Shown: positions 36,801-44,344 of the stretch, piece by piece
Layout: each line of letters begins with the position of its first letter
Numbering within the stretch: position 1 is the stretch's first letter
Assembly (NCBI RefSeq): GCF_007752135.1
Contig: NZ_CP036298.1
Coordinates: 3,224,001-3,288,000 of the forward strand
Length of the DNA stretch: 64,000 bases
Source of the DNA: Aureliella helgolandensis
GTDB taxonomy: Bacteria > Planctomycetota > Planctomycetia > Pirellulales > Pirellulaceae
Direction of reading: 5' to 3'
Program-made: the position numbers and the translations under genes
Notes under the pieces: generated by a model
Seen by the model: the letters and a program-made list of their open reading frames with translations, nothing else
What the model was told of the DNA's origin: nothing
Database searches by the model: none

Positions 36801-37093
36801 TGGATCTCGACGGCGGTTCGCAAGTCGGAATCGACAAAGTGCACCTCGCCGAGTTGGTTGCGACACTGTTCAAGTTGCGTCATCGCTTGAACGACGCGAG
36901 CAGGTTGCGCGTCTGACGAACGCAGGACATCACGGTAAGCCTCGCCAGCCTCTTTGTAATTGTGATCCGCAAACAGCTTTTCTGCAGACTCAAAACGCTC
37001 CGCAGTGGAAGGGGCTTGAACAGCCATGGCGATAGCAGTCAGCAGGGCTGCGGCCATACAGGCGAGGACAGGAAAAGGGACAAAGCGCCGCAT
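30818..37093 (-). CDS. Very large alpha-2-macroglobulin family protein with thioester
   Basis: A 2091-residue exported protein. A signal sequence (VPFPVLACMAAALLTAIAMA) precedes a TPR-like helical region (about 25-430) and a series of macroglobulin beta-domains. The A2M core follows (SALWLSAVTTDSQGRAMAKF, WAVGHGTKVG). The thioester motif GCTEQ is intact, with Cys1547, Glu1549 and Gln1550, inside the alpha-helical thioester domain (NDGGWGWFSG, TTATVVRGLL). A Gly/Met-rich segment (about 1245-1320) lies where a bait region would be. A Trp/Tyr-rich insert occurs near 810-865. Such proteins are thought to trap proteases or defend the envelope. No PbpC gene is adjacent, unlike the enterobacterial pairing. 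Confidence 0.92.
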   Translation of the reverse strand: MRRFVPFPVLACMAAALLTAIAMAVQAPSTAERFESAEKLFADHNYKEAGEAYRDVLRSSDAQPARVVQAMTQLEQCRNQLGEVHFVDSDLRTAVEIHGRAYQVLDTAAEILLRSIPYGTVADQEFSRGHGRGYAGRGGAGGMGISVGEQDRLQALKWRHRALELASQADSTIEPAELAKLHLRFAETLLHNRDTRQAWRLQALTDLTAEPDYLDFDSAGYGPARYAPVDASGTPVFYDLPESLGTAASDGARFRWALAQAERAPQVAPQASLQWAQFLSGQFSVETLQAEQWIFRGGNNDAEEIQTKRLSLHTLEESETLARLANGIQRIELPDDFNAIRVYQKLSAPNVDDQRVAEEALSKLVQIFLNRRQYPKAAELLRDSISRFDNNPEVRQQLLDSIVEPRLAFDPVPSQVAGEPAKLSVLFRNTNTISLSARRVDLEKLITDTKQYYRNFTNQDRNQFGGLKGVYPPQLSVPSNLFEGQIAEKYLIDAPVKWQTEVESRENHWDRRQAIDTPLKKAGLYLIEADVNDKAHLARCLLWIQDTIVIRKPLAGEWLLDVVDATTGKPIAGANLEFFGFGHKNNTPPSQARRYNTENRAQKTNSEGQARVRLDGNLQWLTVARTADGRLALLDFQHIWLRNNYQLQTLSQAKAYGVTDRPLYRPGDTVKAKFWVAQTVYGDEAAPPLAHRSISFHAYDAQGNQVFAKAVTSDEFGACDVEFELPKTTSLGTYRFSVESIDPANGVPRLDLQSNAVFRVEEYRKPEFEVKVLSPQEPVALGDTISARIQAKYYFGAPVTDAVVNVKVERSTYRDNYYPVRPYDWCYDPGYWWFAEDYIWYPGWKGWAGCVSPFPWWYPRYGNEPPELVLEQELSLDGSGEATVEIDTSLAKALYGDEDHEYTISVDVRDSSRRTISAVGKTIASQAPFKVYTWVDRGYYQVGQRIDASFQTQMLDGTDVEVTGTLELMHITYDEAGTPSERSVYSAAVKTDANGFLTHPLTAADAGQYRIRTRFKGPGTSEVEGGYILTVRGEGSTDSDFRYNALELTPDLPHYAAGDKVRLLVASEHADARVVLFVRPSEGVYPQPQIVQLMGKTAVVEIPVLGSDQPNFFVEAYTVYDGNLHSATREIIVPPADRVLNVEMNADKAEYLPGEEAQVSIVVTDPDGHPVSGSCAIAVYDRSLEQIASDVLPQDIREFFWKWRRQHSPQQSSNAELVSRPLSIHDIYPLQPLGIFGNSIADDGESMSDGLARGLGLGGGAPGGRLFGTSDFGGAMGGGYGGFAPMSAMSMDASAGMRMEKSGGMGGGVAATPPATAATPAIRKDFADSALWLSAVTTDSQGRAMAKFNMPENLTGWRMKSWAVGHGTKVGSGQTEAVTRKPLLIRLQTPRFVVERDQVVISGIVHNDLPTAQEVQVRLEIDGETQIEFADRETRVRTVTIGAHEQARVDWRLNALAEGTVALTAIATSGDASDAMQLKLPVLVNGILKTDAVAGTVRGDQASNSVSIAIPAQRRIEQSKFTVRLSPSLAAAMVDALPYMAEYPYGCTEQTLNRFLPSVITQQILQKMGVDMASLKDRRANLNAQELGDPASRASQWKRFDRTAVFDEQLVDEMVAAGIQRLTDMQCNDGGWGWFSGPREFSTAHTTATVVRGLLIAQQNGEAIVPDVLQRGLQWLATYQTNELLKLKNWSDKTHPFKAHPDNLDALVFHTLVLGKEQATEANSEMQQRLYDSRGHLSVYGMTLFAWATHALGNSEQTSMLRRNIEQFLVQDAENETAFLKNDASWWNWYGSSIEANALYLKLLAATDPQGQTAPRVVKYLLNNRKHATYWNSTRDTALVVEAFGDYLTASGENQANMSAEVYLGGKRLGRVDFTPENLFSVDNTIEIHGNAVPAGTHQLEIRRSGEGNLYWNAYSTNFTLEEEIEAAGLEVKVERRYYRLDPVQKDLQIPDAQAGVLDAKKSGYNRVLLDDLQTVESGVLVEVELLVESKNDYEYILIEDRKPACLEAVESQSGYFYSGGLPIYREFRDTHIGLCIRQLPQGNYSLRYQFRSETPGTFTALPATIQGMYAPELAGNSRDFDVIVTDEQQN

Positions 37094-37344
37094 AGCTAGC
37101 TCCGAAGTCGATCTGAAAAGTTTTGCCTTGAAAAAAGCTCTAAGAGGACTGACGCGATTTTCTGCGGCGAGTTCCCAAATCGGTTAGAACTGGGGGCAGT
37201 CCGCTTCTGCTCGTTTCGAGAGTGAGCGATTCCACTGATAATCTACCACCCTTTGCCTGCTCAGGGCCAACCCATTCGGCTGTTGGGTGGCTCCTGGTGT
37301 TAAGGTTGCAGGGGCCCAAACTACCCGCCTAGTAGGAATTTTCC

Positions 37345-38253
37345 ATGCTGAAGCCTCTGAATCGGATTCTGAGTAAATCTGGCTATTGGCCGTGTTTCAC
37401 CTTGGGCCTGATCGTCTGGAATGCCAGTTGTTTGCTGCATGCTGCGGCCCCAACCGCGGTTCTGGTGGTGGTAGGGCCAAGCAGCCATCCTCCGGGAACA
37501 CACGAGGTAGCAGCCGGAGGGCGTGTCATTGAGTATTGCCTGGAATACGCAACCGGGATCGGCCGTTTCTCCGTAGATGTGGTTGAGGGCTGGCCGAAGG
37601 ACAGCAAATCGCTCGACAAATACCGGTCAGTGGTCTTCTCTGGTGACCGATTTCCTCTCGCAGAAATGGAGGATATCGAATCGAACATGCGAGAATTGGG
37701 CATCATGATGGAGCGAGGTTGCGGGATTGTCTGCTTCCACTATGCCACCGGACTGACGGCCGGCCAAATGCCTGATGATGGATCCCATCCCTTGCTGAAC
37801 TGGATGGGAGGGTACTTTGCGACTCGGTGTGTGCATCACCAGGGGATCGCAAGAATATACGAACAGGCGGATATCGTATTGGAATCTCCCCAGCACCCGG
37901 TGTTGCGCGGCTGCCAGCCCTTTTCCATTCATGACGAGCCCTACATTAAGAACTATTTCGGACCCGATGGAATCGCTCCCAATGTGACTCCATTGCTGAC
38001 CAGTATGCTTCCTCCTGAATCTCCCCAGAAAGAAGTGATCGCTTGGTCCGTACAACGCAGCGATGGGGGCCGGGGAATGGCAATTGTCATGCCGCACTTT
38101 TATAAAAATTGGCAAGTGGACGCACTTCGCAAGGTGATTATTAACGGGGTCGTATGGTCGACCGGCATCGAAGTGCCAGCTGTGGGAGTGCACGTCGAGC
38201 TACCTGATCTGCAGCGGTTCCAGCCAGCGGCCGTCGAGCCCCCGTCTCGATAG
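37345..38253 (+). CDS. ThuA-like exported protein
   Basis: A 302-residue protein with an N-terminal hydrophobic signal segment (LGLIVWNASCLLHAAA). The ThuA-like (glutamine amidotransferase-like) domain shows SSHPPGTHEVAAGGRVIEYC, VVFSGDRF, RGCGIVCFHYATGLTAG and GRGMAIVMPHFYKNW. ThuA proteins were described in trehalose or sugar uptake regions, and planctomycetes carry many exported forms of unclear function. It is divergent from the alpha-2-macroglobulin gene, with 250 bp between. Confidence 0.82.
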   Translation: MLKPLNRILSKSGYWPCFTLGLIVWNASCLLHAAAPTAVLVVVGPSSHPPGTHEVAAGGRVIEYCLEYATGIGRFSVDVVEGWPKDSKSLDKYRSVVFSGDRFPLAEMEDIESNMRELGIMMERGCGIVCFHYATGLTAGQMPDDGSHPLLNWMGGYFATRCVHHQGIARIYEQADIVLESPQHPVLRGCQPFSIHDEPYIKNYFGPDGIAPNVTPLLTSMLPPESPQKEVIAWSVQRSDGGRGMAIVMPHFYKNWQVDALRKVIINGVVWSTGIEVPAVGVHVELPDLQRFQPAAVEPPSR

Positions 38254-38896
38254 TTGTGCCGAATTGGCGTGAAGGCGGCCATGCGAGAGTTGAATTGGGT
38301 AGGACTCGGCCCGAAAGGCGTCACTGTATTCTGGAAGTCTTCTGGGAAGTCCAGGAGTGGAGCAGCGGGGGGCTCGGACTGAGGGGGAGTCACCGCTCTC
38401 TTGGGGAGTGCCCCGCAAGGCCTACGCCCCCGCTTAGCGGCTGGTTGAGATTGCAATCCGCCGGAGCGCGGTATCTTGGGCGGGAGAACCTACACTTCGG
38501 CACGGAGTGAAGCGGGCCGCTAAGAGTGATTAGCGGGCCGTTCCTGCGCGTAATGCTGGAGTCGCTCTTGAGACGGCGAACCTATCCGTAAGGAGACTGC
38601 GATCAGGCTACCGGCCGATTCGGGGTGGATCGTATTCTGTGGAAAACGAAGGTGAAAACAACGTTCCAACGTGCTGAACTGTGCATTTGCTAGGATGGAG
38701 CCTAGGCTGAGAAGTCCCCAAAGGTTGCTTGTAGGTGGCAGCTGCTCGGCAAAATCCGGGAGTCTCCGGTGGGGCAGGGAAATCAGGGATTGTCACTCTG
38801 CGGGCTAAGGTTGATAATCGACACGTTAAATCACTTGTCTTTCTTCCTTAACTATTGAATGGCTGCTTTTGGGAGCCATTAGGAGAGTTTCTTTCT
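38254..38896. other. Intergenic stretch before fba
   Basis: About 640 bp without a supportable gene. A 7-bp hairpin CCGCTAA/TTAGCGG (38517-38536) lies in the middle. AGGAG at 38881 is the ribosome-binding site of the aldolase gene. The length suggests a long leader or a lost gene. Confidence 0.4.
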
Positions 38897-39913
38897 ATGG
38901 CATTGGTTCCACTGCGAGTCGTACTAGATCACGCCGCCGAAAATGACTATGGCGTAGCTGCGTTCAATGTAAACAACATGGAGCAAATCCAGGCGATCAT
39001 GGAGGCTGCCGATGAGACAGATTCTCCGGCCATCATCCAAGCGTCCCGAGGCGCCCGCGCCTATTCTCAAGATGCTTATCTGCGGCATTTGATGCAAGCG
39101 GCTGCCGAGTTGTATCCTCACATTCCTGTCGTTATGCATCAAGATCACGGCAATAGCGTGGCCACCTGCTTGAGTGCTATTGAGAACAATTTCACATCCG
39201 TCATGATGGACGGTTCGCTGGAAGAAGACGGCAAGACTCCTGCATCCTTCGAATACAACGTGCGAGTTACGAAGGAAGTTGTGAAGTTAGCCCATGCTCG
39301 CGGCGTCTCGGTGGAAGGGGAATTGGGCGTACTTGGCTCCCTAGAATCAGGCGAAGGCGAGCAAGAAGACGGTCACGGAGCGGTTGGACAACTCACGCAC
39401 GATCAACTTCTGACCGATCCCGAAGAAGCGGCCCAGTTCGTGGAAGCCACCGGCGTAGATGCGCTCGCTGTAGCGATTGGTACCAGCCATGGAGCTTACA
39501 AGTTCTCTCGCAAGCCCGATGGCGAAGTGTTGGCCATGAAGCAAATCGAAGCAATTCATGCTCGTTTGCCCAACACGCACTTGGTAATGCACGGCAGTTC
39601 ATCGGTTCCCCAGGAATTGCAGGACATCATCAACAAGTATGGTGGAAAGATGAAGCAAACTTACGGCGTACCTGTCGAGGAAATTCAGCGTGGTATCAAG
39701 AGCGGCGTTCGCAAGATCAACGTCGATACCGACTGCCGTATGGCGATCACGGGAGCGATTCGCAAGGTGCTGCTTGAAAGCCCTGAGAAGTTTGACCCAC
39801 GCGATTACCTCAAGCCTGCTCGCCAAGCAATGAAGGAAGTCTGCGTAGCTCGCATGACAGCCTTCGGTCAAGCTGGTAATGCCAGCAAGATGCGTCAAGC
39901 AGCTACCGTCTAG
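38897..39913 (+). CDS. fba: Class II fructose-bisphosphate aldolase (long, Calvin-cycle subtype)
   Basis: A 338-residue aldolase starting [20 protein letters not shown]. Zinc-site and catalytic motifs are present: [42 protein letters not shown] and [11 protein letters not shown], then [13 protein letters not shown]. The sequence is of the subtype first described in Calvin-cycle bacteria. In this organism a role in glycolysis and gluconeogenesis is more likely. The start at 38897 follows AGGAG; 14 upstream codons in frame are not conserved. Confidence 0.97.
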   Translation: MALVPLRVVLDHAAENDYGVAAFNVNNMEQIQAIMEAADETDSPAIIQASRGARAYSQDAYLRHLMQAAAELYPHIPVVMHQDHGNSVATCLSAIENNFTSVMMDGSLEEDGKTPASFEYNVRVTKEVVKLAHARGVSVEGELGVLGSLESGEGEQEDGHGAVGQLTHDQLLTDPEEAAQFVEATGVDALAVAIGTSHGAYKFSRKPDGEVLAMKQIEAIHARLPNTHLVMHGSSSVPQELQDIINKYGGKMKQTYGVPVEEIQRGIKSGVRKINVDTDCRMAITGAIRKVLLESPEKFDPRDYLKPARQAMKEVCVARMTAFGQAGNASKMRQAATV

Positions 39914-40296
39914 TAGTTCTGCTACGACCGCTGTTGCCCGCTCTCGCAACCTCTAGCTTTCCTTGAACGGGAAGCCCTGAGGTTTCGAGCAGCAGTGAAG
40001 GGCCCGTAACCATTCAACAAGGTCGAGAGCTCCCCGGATTCGTTCAGCGAATACTGGGGCTGGGGGCAGTGTAGTCCAGCGGAGGCAGTGCAGTTCTGCA
40101 GGGCGAGTGCATACTCTCGCTCATGCCAGGAGTCTCGCGGGCCGGCAAAAGTTCTCGGGTAGGTTGATCCCCTGGGAAACGCTCGAAACTGTAGGTCCAT
40201 CGTCTAATCCATGGTCTAAGGAGTGTACTCCTCATGATCTTTGGGCCACGCATCTTCAAACACCAGAGCCTGTTTCCATAGCCAGAGTAACGTGTC
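39914..40296. other. Intergenic stretch between fba and the repeat array
   Basis: About 380 bp, non-coding by eye. It contains the palindrome AGGAGTGTACTCCT at 40219-40232. No T-rich terminator was found after fba. Confidence 0.4.
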
Positions 40297-40818
40297 CGCT
40301 CCCGAAGGGCATCAATCGCTCTGGCGCACCCCGCGTTTAGCTGCTCTAGAAGTGCTGTCTAGCCCGTGCTCGTGGTTCAGCACGAGCAGTCCCGCTCCAG
40401 AGCCCCATCATATTTTGCCTGCAGGAGCATTTCCTGGGCATCTCCCGGGGACAGGCCCCGCGTAAGACTTCGCTCCCGAAGGGCATCAATCGCTCTGGCG
40501 CACCCCGCGTTTAGCTGCTCTAGAAGTGCTGTCTAGCCCGTGCTCGTGGTTCAGCACGAGCAGTCCCGCTCCAGAGCCCCATCATATTTTGCCTGCAGGA
40601 GCATTTCCTGGGCATCTCCCGGGGACAGGCCCCGCGTAAGACTTCGCTCCCGAAGGGCATCAATCGCTCTGGCGCACCCCGCGTTTAGCTGCTCTAGAAG
40701 TGCTGTCTAGCCCGTGCTCGTGGTTCAGCACGAGCAGTCCCGCTCCAGAGCCTCATCATATTTTGCCTGGAGGAGCATTTCCTGGGCATCTCCCGGGGAC
40801 AGGCCCCGCGTAAGACTT
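40297..40818. repeat. Three 174-bp tandem repeats with nested stem-loops
   Basis: Copies span 40297-40470, 40471-40644 and 40645-40818, with an exact period of 174 bp. I noticed only two base changes, both in the third copy. Each unit holds an outer stem GCTCTGG/CCAGAGC enclosing a small stem CTAGA/TCTAG and a strong hairpin TGCTCGTG-GTTCAG-CACGAGCA, then a CCTGCAGG palindrome and a GGGGACAGGCCCC motif. The fold looks like a branched structure of about 86 nt. No reading frame in either strand resembles a protein. Confidence 0.9.
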
Positions 40819-41240
40819 CGCGGAACCCCCTAATGGAGCAGTGGGGGCAGTCCCGCGCTGCCTTGAGCCGCCGGGGACAGTCCCTGCTCAGCCCTACGAT
40901 CGCGTTTTGCTTGCATCCGCATAGTTGGGGACAGGCCCTGAGCAATGCACAGTTCGCGGTTGGGGACCGCGGTTGGGGACAGACCCCGACCAGCTTGTAA
41001 CTCCTGGGGACGGTCCTTGGACCAACCGCTCATCTCCCGGGGACAGATCATGGGGACAGACCCCGGGCAATGCAGGGGCAATGCTGGGGACAGACTCCGG
41101 GCAATGCGGGCCCCTTAATGGAGGTGTTGGGGACAGGCCCCGATTCGCTTGCAACGCAGCTTGACTGGCTCCACACTCCCGTTGTGTTCCAACTGCAGCG
41201 GCACGCCGAAGCATCTTCTAGGGACAGACCCCTAATAACG
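40790..41240. repeat. Cluster of short GGGGACAG-type palindromic repeats
   Basis: At least nine copies of a motif close to GGGGACAGNCCCC occur in 450 bp, for example near 40796, 40862, 40926, 40974, 41038, 41051, 41085, 41129 and 41219. Variants end in GGCCCC, TCCC, ACCCC or ACTCC. The motif also closes each 174-bp unit. Short palindromes of this kind resemble REP sequences mobilised by RAYT (REP-associated tyrosine transposase) proteins, but no such gene is in the window. Apparent Gly/Asp/Gln-rich reading frames here are repeat artefacts. Confidence 0.75.
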
Positions 41241-41282
41241 ACTCCTAGTAACACGAGATGCTCCTAGAGCACTTCTGGGAGG

Positions 41283-41752
41283 CAGCGGGGCATCGGGGGG
41301 TGAGAAGGCGGGACGAGGTGGGCCCCGGTGCCTGAGGGGGCCGCTGACGCTCGGAACGTGTTGGGCAAGCGGCTCACTTGGCTCATTCGACTGACTTGAC
41401 TTAACTGATTTGATGGGTGGGCAACCCGTAAGCGCTTGTTCGATCGCTTACCGCTCATCAGACGCCGTCAATCGCGTAAAGTGCGCAGCTCTTACCAGAC
41501 GTCAAGATTGATCGTTCCTGGCGTCTACCGCTGCTGGTCGCATCTTAAGATGGACGCAGCCTTGTGATCGACGGCTGGGCCGTACACGCCATGGGGGCTG
41601 CCCCTGGGGCGTTTCGCACGACTTGCGAAATGTTTCTATCAATATGCACGCCTTGGGATTGGCTGGGGGACGCGATTGCCTACGCTGACTTGGGAGCCCA
41701 TCATGCCGTTAGTCCCTTGCGCTAAGTTCGGAAGGGCAGCGAGCTTGGTGAC
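41283..41752. other. Intergenic stretch right of the repeat cluster
   Basis: About 470 bp, G-rich at the left, with no supportable gene. Just before it, at about 41266-41274, GAGCACTTCT is an inverted match to AGAAGTGCT inside the 174-bp units. Confidence 0.4.
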
Positions 41753-42265
41753 CTATTTGGCTGCCAAAAGCTCTGGGGCGTCTAGCGATGGCGTGTGGAG
41801 TCTGCGCTCAAGAGGCAGGTGTTCCGAAGTCTGCTGGCGATTGATTGAGTGACGTGCGATGCCGAGATCTACACCTTTGCGGTTTGCATCTGCTTGATAG
41901 AGCTTCAGGCAGTGGGGGCAAGCCACAAGGTGTGTGACGACTTTAGCCCGATCATTCTCCTCTAACTCGCCGGATACGAATTTATGCATCTTCTCGATAA
42001 CAGTGCTGCACGTTAGTCCACCATACCCAGGTAGCTTTGTTTCGGCGCCGGAGCCATCCGGTCGGTACAGCGCGCTGAGGCTCACCAAGGCTAGCACCAC
42101 GCATGCACCTACACCAACACTCATGGCACGGCGTCTCTTGGTTTGCAAACTGGCAAGCTTGGCCGCATGGCGATAAGCGGTCAGGGTTCCGGGCGCGCAG
42201 GCTTGCCAATCGTCAGTCAATATATTCTCAGTTGGCTTGGCATTTGAGCCAGAATCAGATGCCAT
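41753..42265 (-). CDS. Small membrane protein with C-terminal zinc-finger anti-sigma motif
   Basis: A 170-residue protein. One membrane segment lies at about 49-67 (VGVGACVVLALVSLSAL), preceded by KRRR, which by the positive-inside rule places the N-terminus in the cytoplasm. After it comes LTCSTVIEKMHKFVSGELEE and THLVACPHCLKLY, giving Cys86 and a HxxxCxxC motif (His112, Cys116, Cys119) as in zinc-binding anti-sigma domains. In usual anti-sigma factors this domain precedes the membrane segment. Here it would be periplasmic, or the protein inserts the other way round. No ECF sigma gene is adjacent; a Crp-like regulator gene lies upstream. Confidence 0.7.
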   Translation of the reverse strand: MASDSGSNAKPTENILTDDWQACAPGTLTAYRHAAKLASLQTKRRRAMSVGVGACVVLALVSLSALYRPDGSGAETKLPGYGGLTCSTVIEKMHKFVSGELEENDRAKVVTHLVACPHCLKLYQADANRKGVDLGIARHSINRQQTSEHLPLERRLHTPSLDAPELLAAK

Positions 42266-42411
42266 GGCACCGTCCCCTAAAAGCGTTCAGTTAAGCAATG
42301 ATGTGATGCTGTCTTTGGATTATCGGCAAAGATGTCGAATTCGTCAGTGAGGCAGTTCACAATCTGTCTATAAAAAAGTGGGTTGCAGCCCTCCGTGGCG
42401 AAGCGTAGGAC

Positions 42412-43092
42412 TTATTCCGTGGCACCCAGACGCTGCCAGTCGAGGATGAGCAGTCGCTGGCGTTTGATTTGAAGCAGACCTTCGCTTTGCATTTCCCCCA
42501 AAAGTGTCGTTACGGTTTCCCGCGTGGCTCCAATGATCGAGGCGAGATCTTGATGAGAGAGGCGAATTGCTAACTCGATTCCCTCGCTAGTGGGGTTCCC
42601 GTACTGTTCGGAGAGTTCGATGAGGAGATGGGTCAGGCGTTCGCGATTGCTGCGAAAGAGAAGGCTGCGCAAGCGTCGTTCGATACGTCGACGCCGTAGT
42701 CCAATTAATTTGGTGACTCCCAGCGCCAGCGGAGCGGAGACCTCCATAAGTTCTCTTAGGATGTCACCGGGGATCAAGATGATGGTGGCGGCATTGACCA
42801 CATCGGCCCGTTCCTCTCGTTGTCCCGGCTCCAAGAGTGCCAATTCACCGAACAGCTCGCCTGCTTCTACGAAAGCGAGAATGCTCTGCTTACCTTCCGG
42901 AGTCGTTGCACAAATGCGAACTCGCCCTTCCGCGAGCAGGAATGCACCGTCTGAGCGGTCGGTAGGAAGATAGACCGAAGAGCCCTTGGCGAATTTGCGC
43001 TGGCGTGCGCGCTTCTCGAGGAGCTCCAGCTGCTGTTCCGTCAGACGTTGGAAGAGCGAGCAATTTCGAATGTGCCAGAAAGATTGCCCCAT
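42412..43092 (-). CDS. Crp/Fnr-family transcriptional regulator
   Basis: A 226-residue regulator. A cyclic-nucleotide-binding fold covers about 15-130 (LLAEGRVRICATTPEGKQSI, AGELFGELALLEPGQREERA). A long dimer helix and a Crp-type helix-turn-helix follow (LSHQDLASIIGATRETVTTL). The N-terminal cysteine cluster that holds an iron-sulfur centre in FNR is absent, so it is not an FNR-type oxygen sensor. The cAMP-contact Arg-Ser pair is also not obvious. It lies only 3 bp after the bestrophin gene on the same strand, so the two are co-transcribed. Confidence 0.92.
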   Translation of the reverse strand: MGQSFWHIRNCSLFQRLTEQQLELLEKRARQRKFAKGSSVYLPTDRSDGAFLLAEGRVRICATTPEGKQSILAFVEAGELFGELALLEPGQREERADVVNAATIILIPGDILRELMEVSAPLALGVTKLIGLRRRRIERRLRSLLFRSNRERLTHLLIELSEQYGNPTSEGIELAIRLSHQDLASIIGATRETVTTLLGEMQSEGLLQIKRQRLLILDWQRLGATE

Positions 43093-43095
43093 GGC

Positions 43096-43944
43096 CTACA
43101 ACTGCCCTAAATGGAGGAAGGCTTCGTTTACCGAGAGGGCTATGGTTTGACATAGCCCATCGAGGTCGAGATCGTCCTCGTCGTACCCGAACGGTTCTTC
43201 GACATGCTCGGCGACAACTTCCAGCCCCAGCATGAAGTAGGCGGTAAGGATGGTGAGTGGTATGGTCCAGAATCTAAAGTCTTGAACGATTCCCCAGGGG
43301 AGGGAGGCGAGGAATATTAGGACGCACTGTCGCGCAAAAATGCGATAGGATTTGACAATGCGTGTTTTCAGAATTCTCTCACAGCCCCCGGCAATATCCA
43401 TCAATCTCAGTGCCTCCACATCGATGGCCCGCATTTCCTCACCATCGATTCTGCCTGCCCGTTTGGCGGCCCCAAGAATTGAATAGATTTCCTGGGCGAT
43501 TCCTTGCGGCAAGTGGATCGTCTCGAGCTCCTCATAATCTAAATCCCTGAGCCCGATTGCAGGTTTTTCGCTTCGAAGGTGGCAACGAAGTGCGACAGGG
43601 AAAGCGATCAACAGCTGCTGCACTCGACGTAATTCTCGCGTTTCGAAATTTCCTAGCTTGGTAAACTTGAGCGACAAATTGCGACTGGCGTTGACGAGGC
43701 CACCCCACAGCGTCCGCGCTTCCCACCAGCGGTTATAGGCCGTATTAGTGCGGAATACCAACAGCCATCCCAAGATCAGGGATAGGACCGCGTGAAACTC
43801 CGAAGGCCCGTCGAAAAATGCGTAGGGAGAAAATTCGACCGCGACGGGAATGCAAGAGTAGAGGCCGACCAGCAGGGCCATGCCAAGAACGTGGCATAGC
43901 GTTCGGCTGGAGACCAGAGGAAGAACAAATTCGCGAAGAGGCAT
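43096..43944 (-). CDS. Bestrophin-family (UPF0187) ion channel protein
   Basis: A 282-residue membrane protein. It has the bestrophin motif FRTNTAYNRWWEARTLWG after the first helices. A second pair of helices lies near 205-250, and the acidic clasp EPFGYDEDDLDLDGLC follows at the end. Bacterial bestrophins form pentameric channels in the inner membrane. It is the first gene of a unit with the Crp/Fnr-like regulator 3 bp downstream. That pairing suggests ionic or osmotic control, but this is only inferred from position. Confidence 0.9.
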   Translation of the reverse strand: MPLREFVLPLVSSRTLCHVLGMALLVGLYSCIPVAVEFSPYAFFDGPSEFHAVLSLILGWLLVFRTNTAYNRWWEARTLWGGLVNASRNLSLKFTKLGNFETRELRRVQQLLIAFPVALRCHLRSEKPAIGLRDLDYEELETIHLPQGIAQEIYSILGAAKRAGRIDGEEMRAIDVEALRLMDIAGGCERILKTRIVKSYRIFARQCVLIFLASLPWGIVQDFRFWTIPLTILTAYFMLGLEVVAEHVEEPFGYDEDDLDLDGLCQTIALSVNEAFLHLGQL

Positions 43945-44344
43945 CTGAGGACTGACATGAATTCGGACAAGGTTTAGAGCGAAGTGCTGGCAATGATCGA
44001 AGAAAATACCATATCACGCAAGTTCCCTTTGATCTTCGCTGAGGAAGCTGGTACGCCGCAAGACCACGAAAAGGTCGCTTCCTAACCCTACCGAGGTAAT
44101 CCCTATCTCGCTGATGGATCCCCTAAACCCCCATGGGTCTCCCTGGATTGCCAGGCTTACCCAGGCGACAACCGCTACACACGGTTGCTTTGGTATTTTC
44201 GACAAGGTTTACCCAGACCGACTCAACTCTATTTCGCTGAGCATCCGATACTACCGGCACAACCAGAAATTTGTGCGTGATTCCGGTACAGCAACTCGAC
44301 CGGGCACGTGGGGGCGATTCCGTTTGCTACGGTGGAAGGTAGTT
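43945..44344. other. Divergent intergenic region
   Basis: About 400 bp between the bestrophin gene (minus) and the beta-barrel gene (plus). The barrel frame is open up to 44114, but the signal sequence begins at 44345. No operator repeat or RNA was recognised. Confidence 0.4.

Noticed and set aside
40297-40818. CRISPR array
   Set aside because: The 174-bp units are contiguous with no unique spacers, and no cas genes are present.
40694-41254. Overlapping Gly/Asp/Gln/Pro-rich open frames on both strands
   Set aside because: They are translations of the GGGGACAG repeats; the same peptide pattern appears in several frames and has no start signal.
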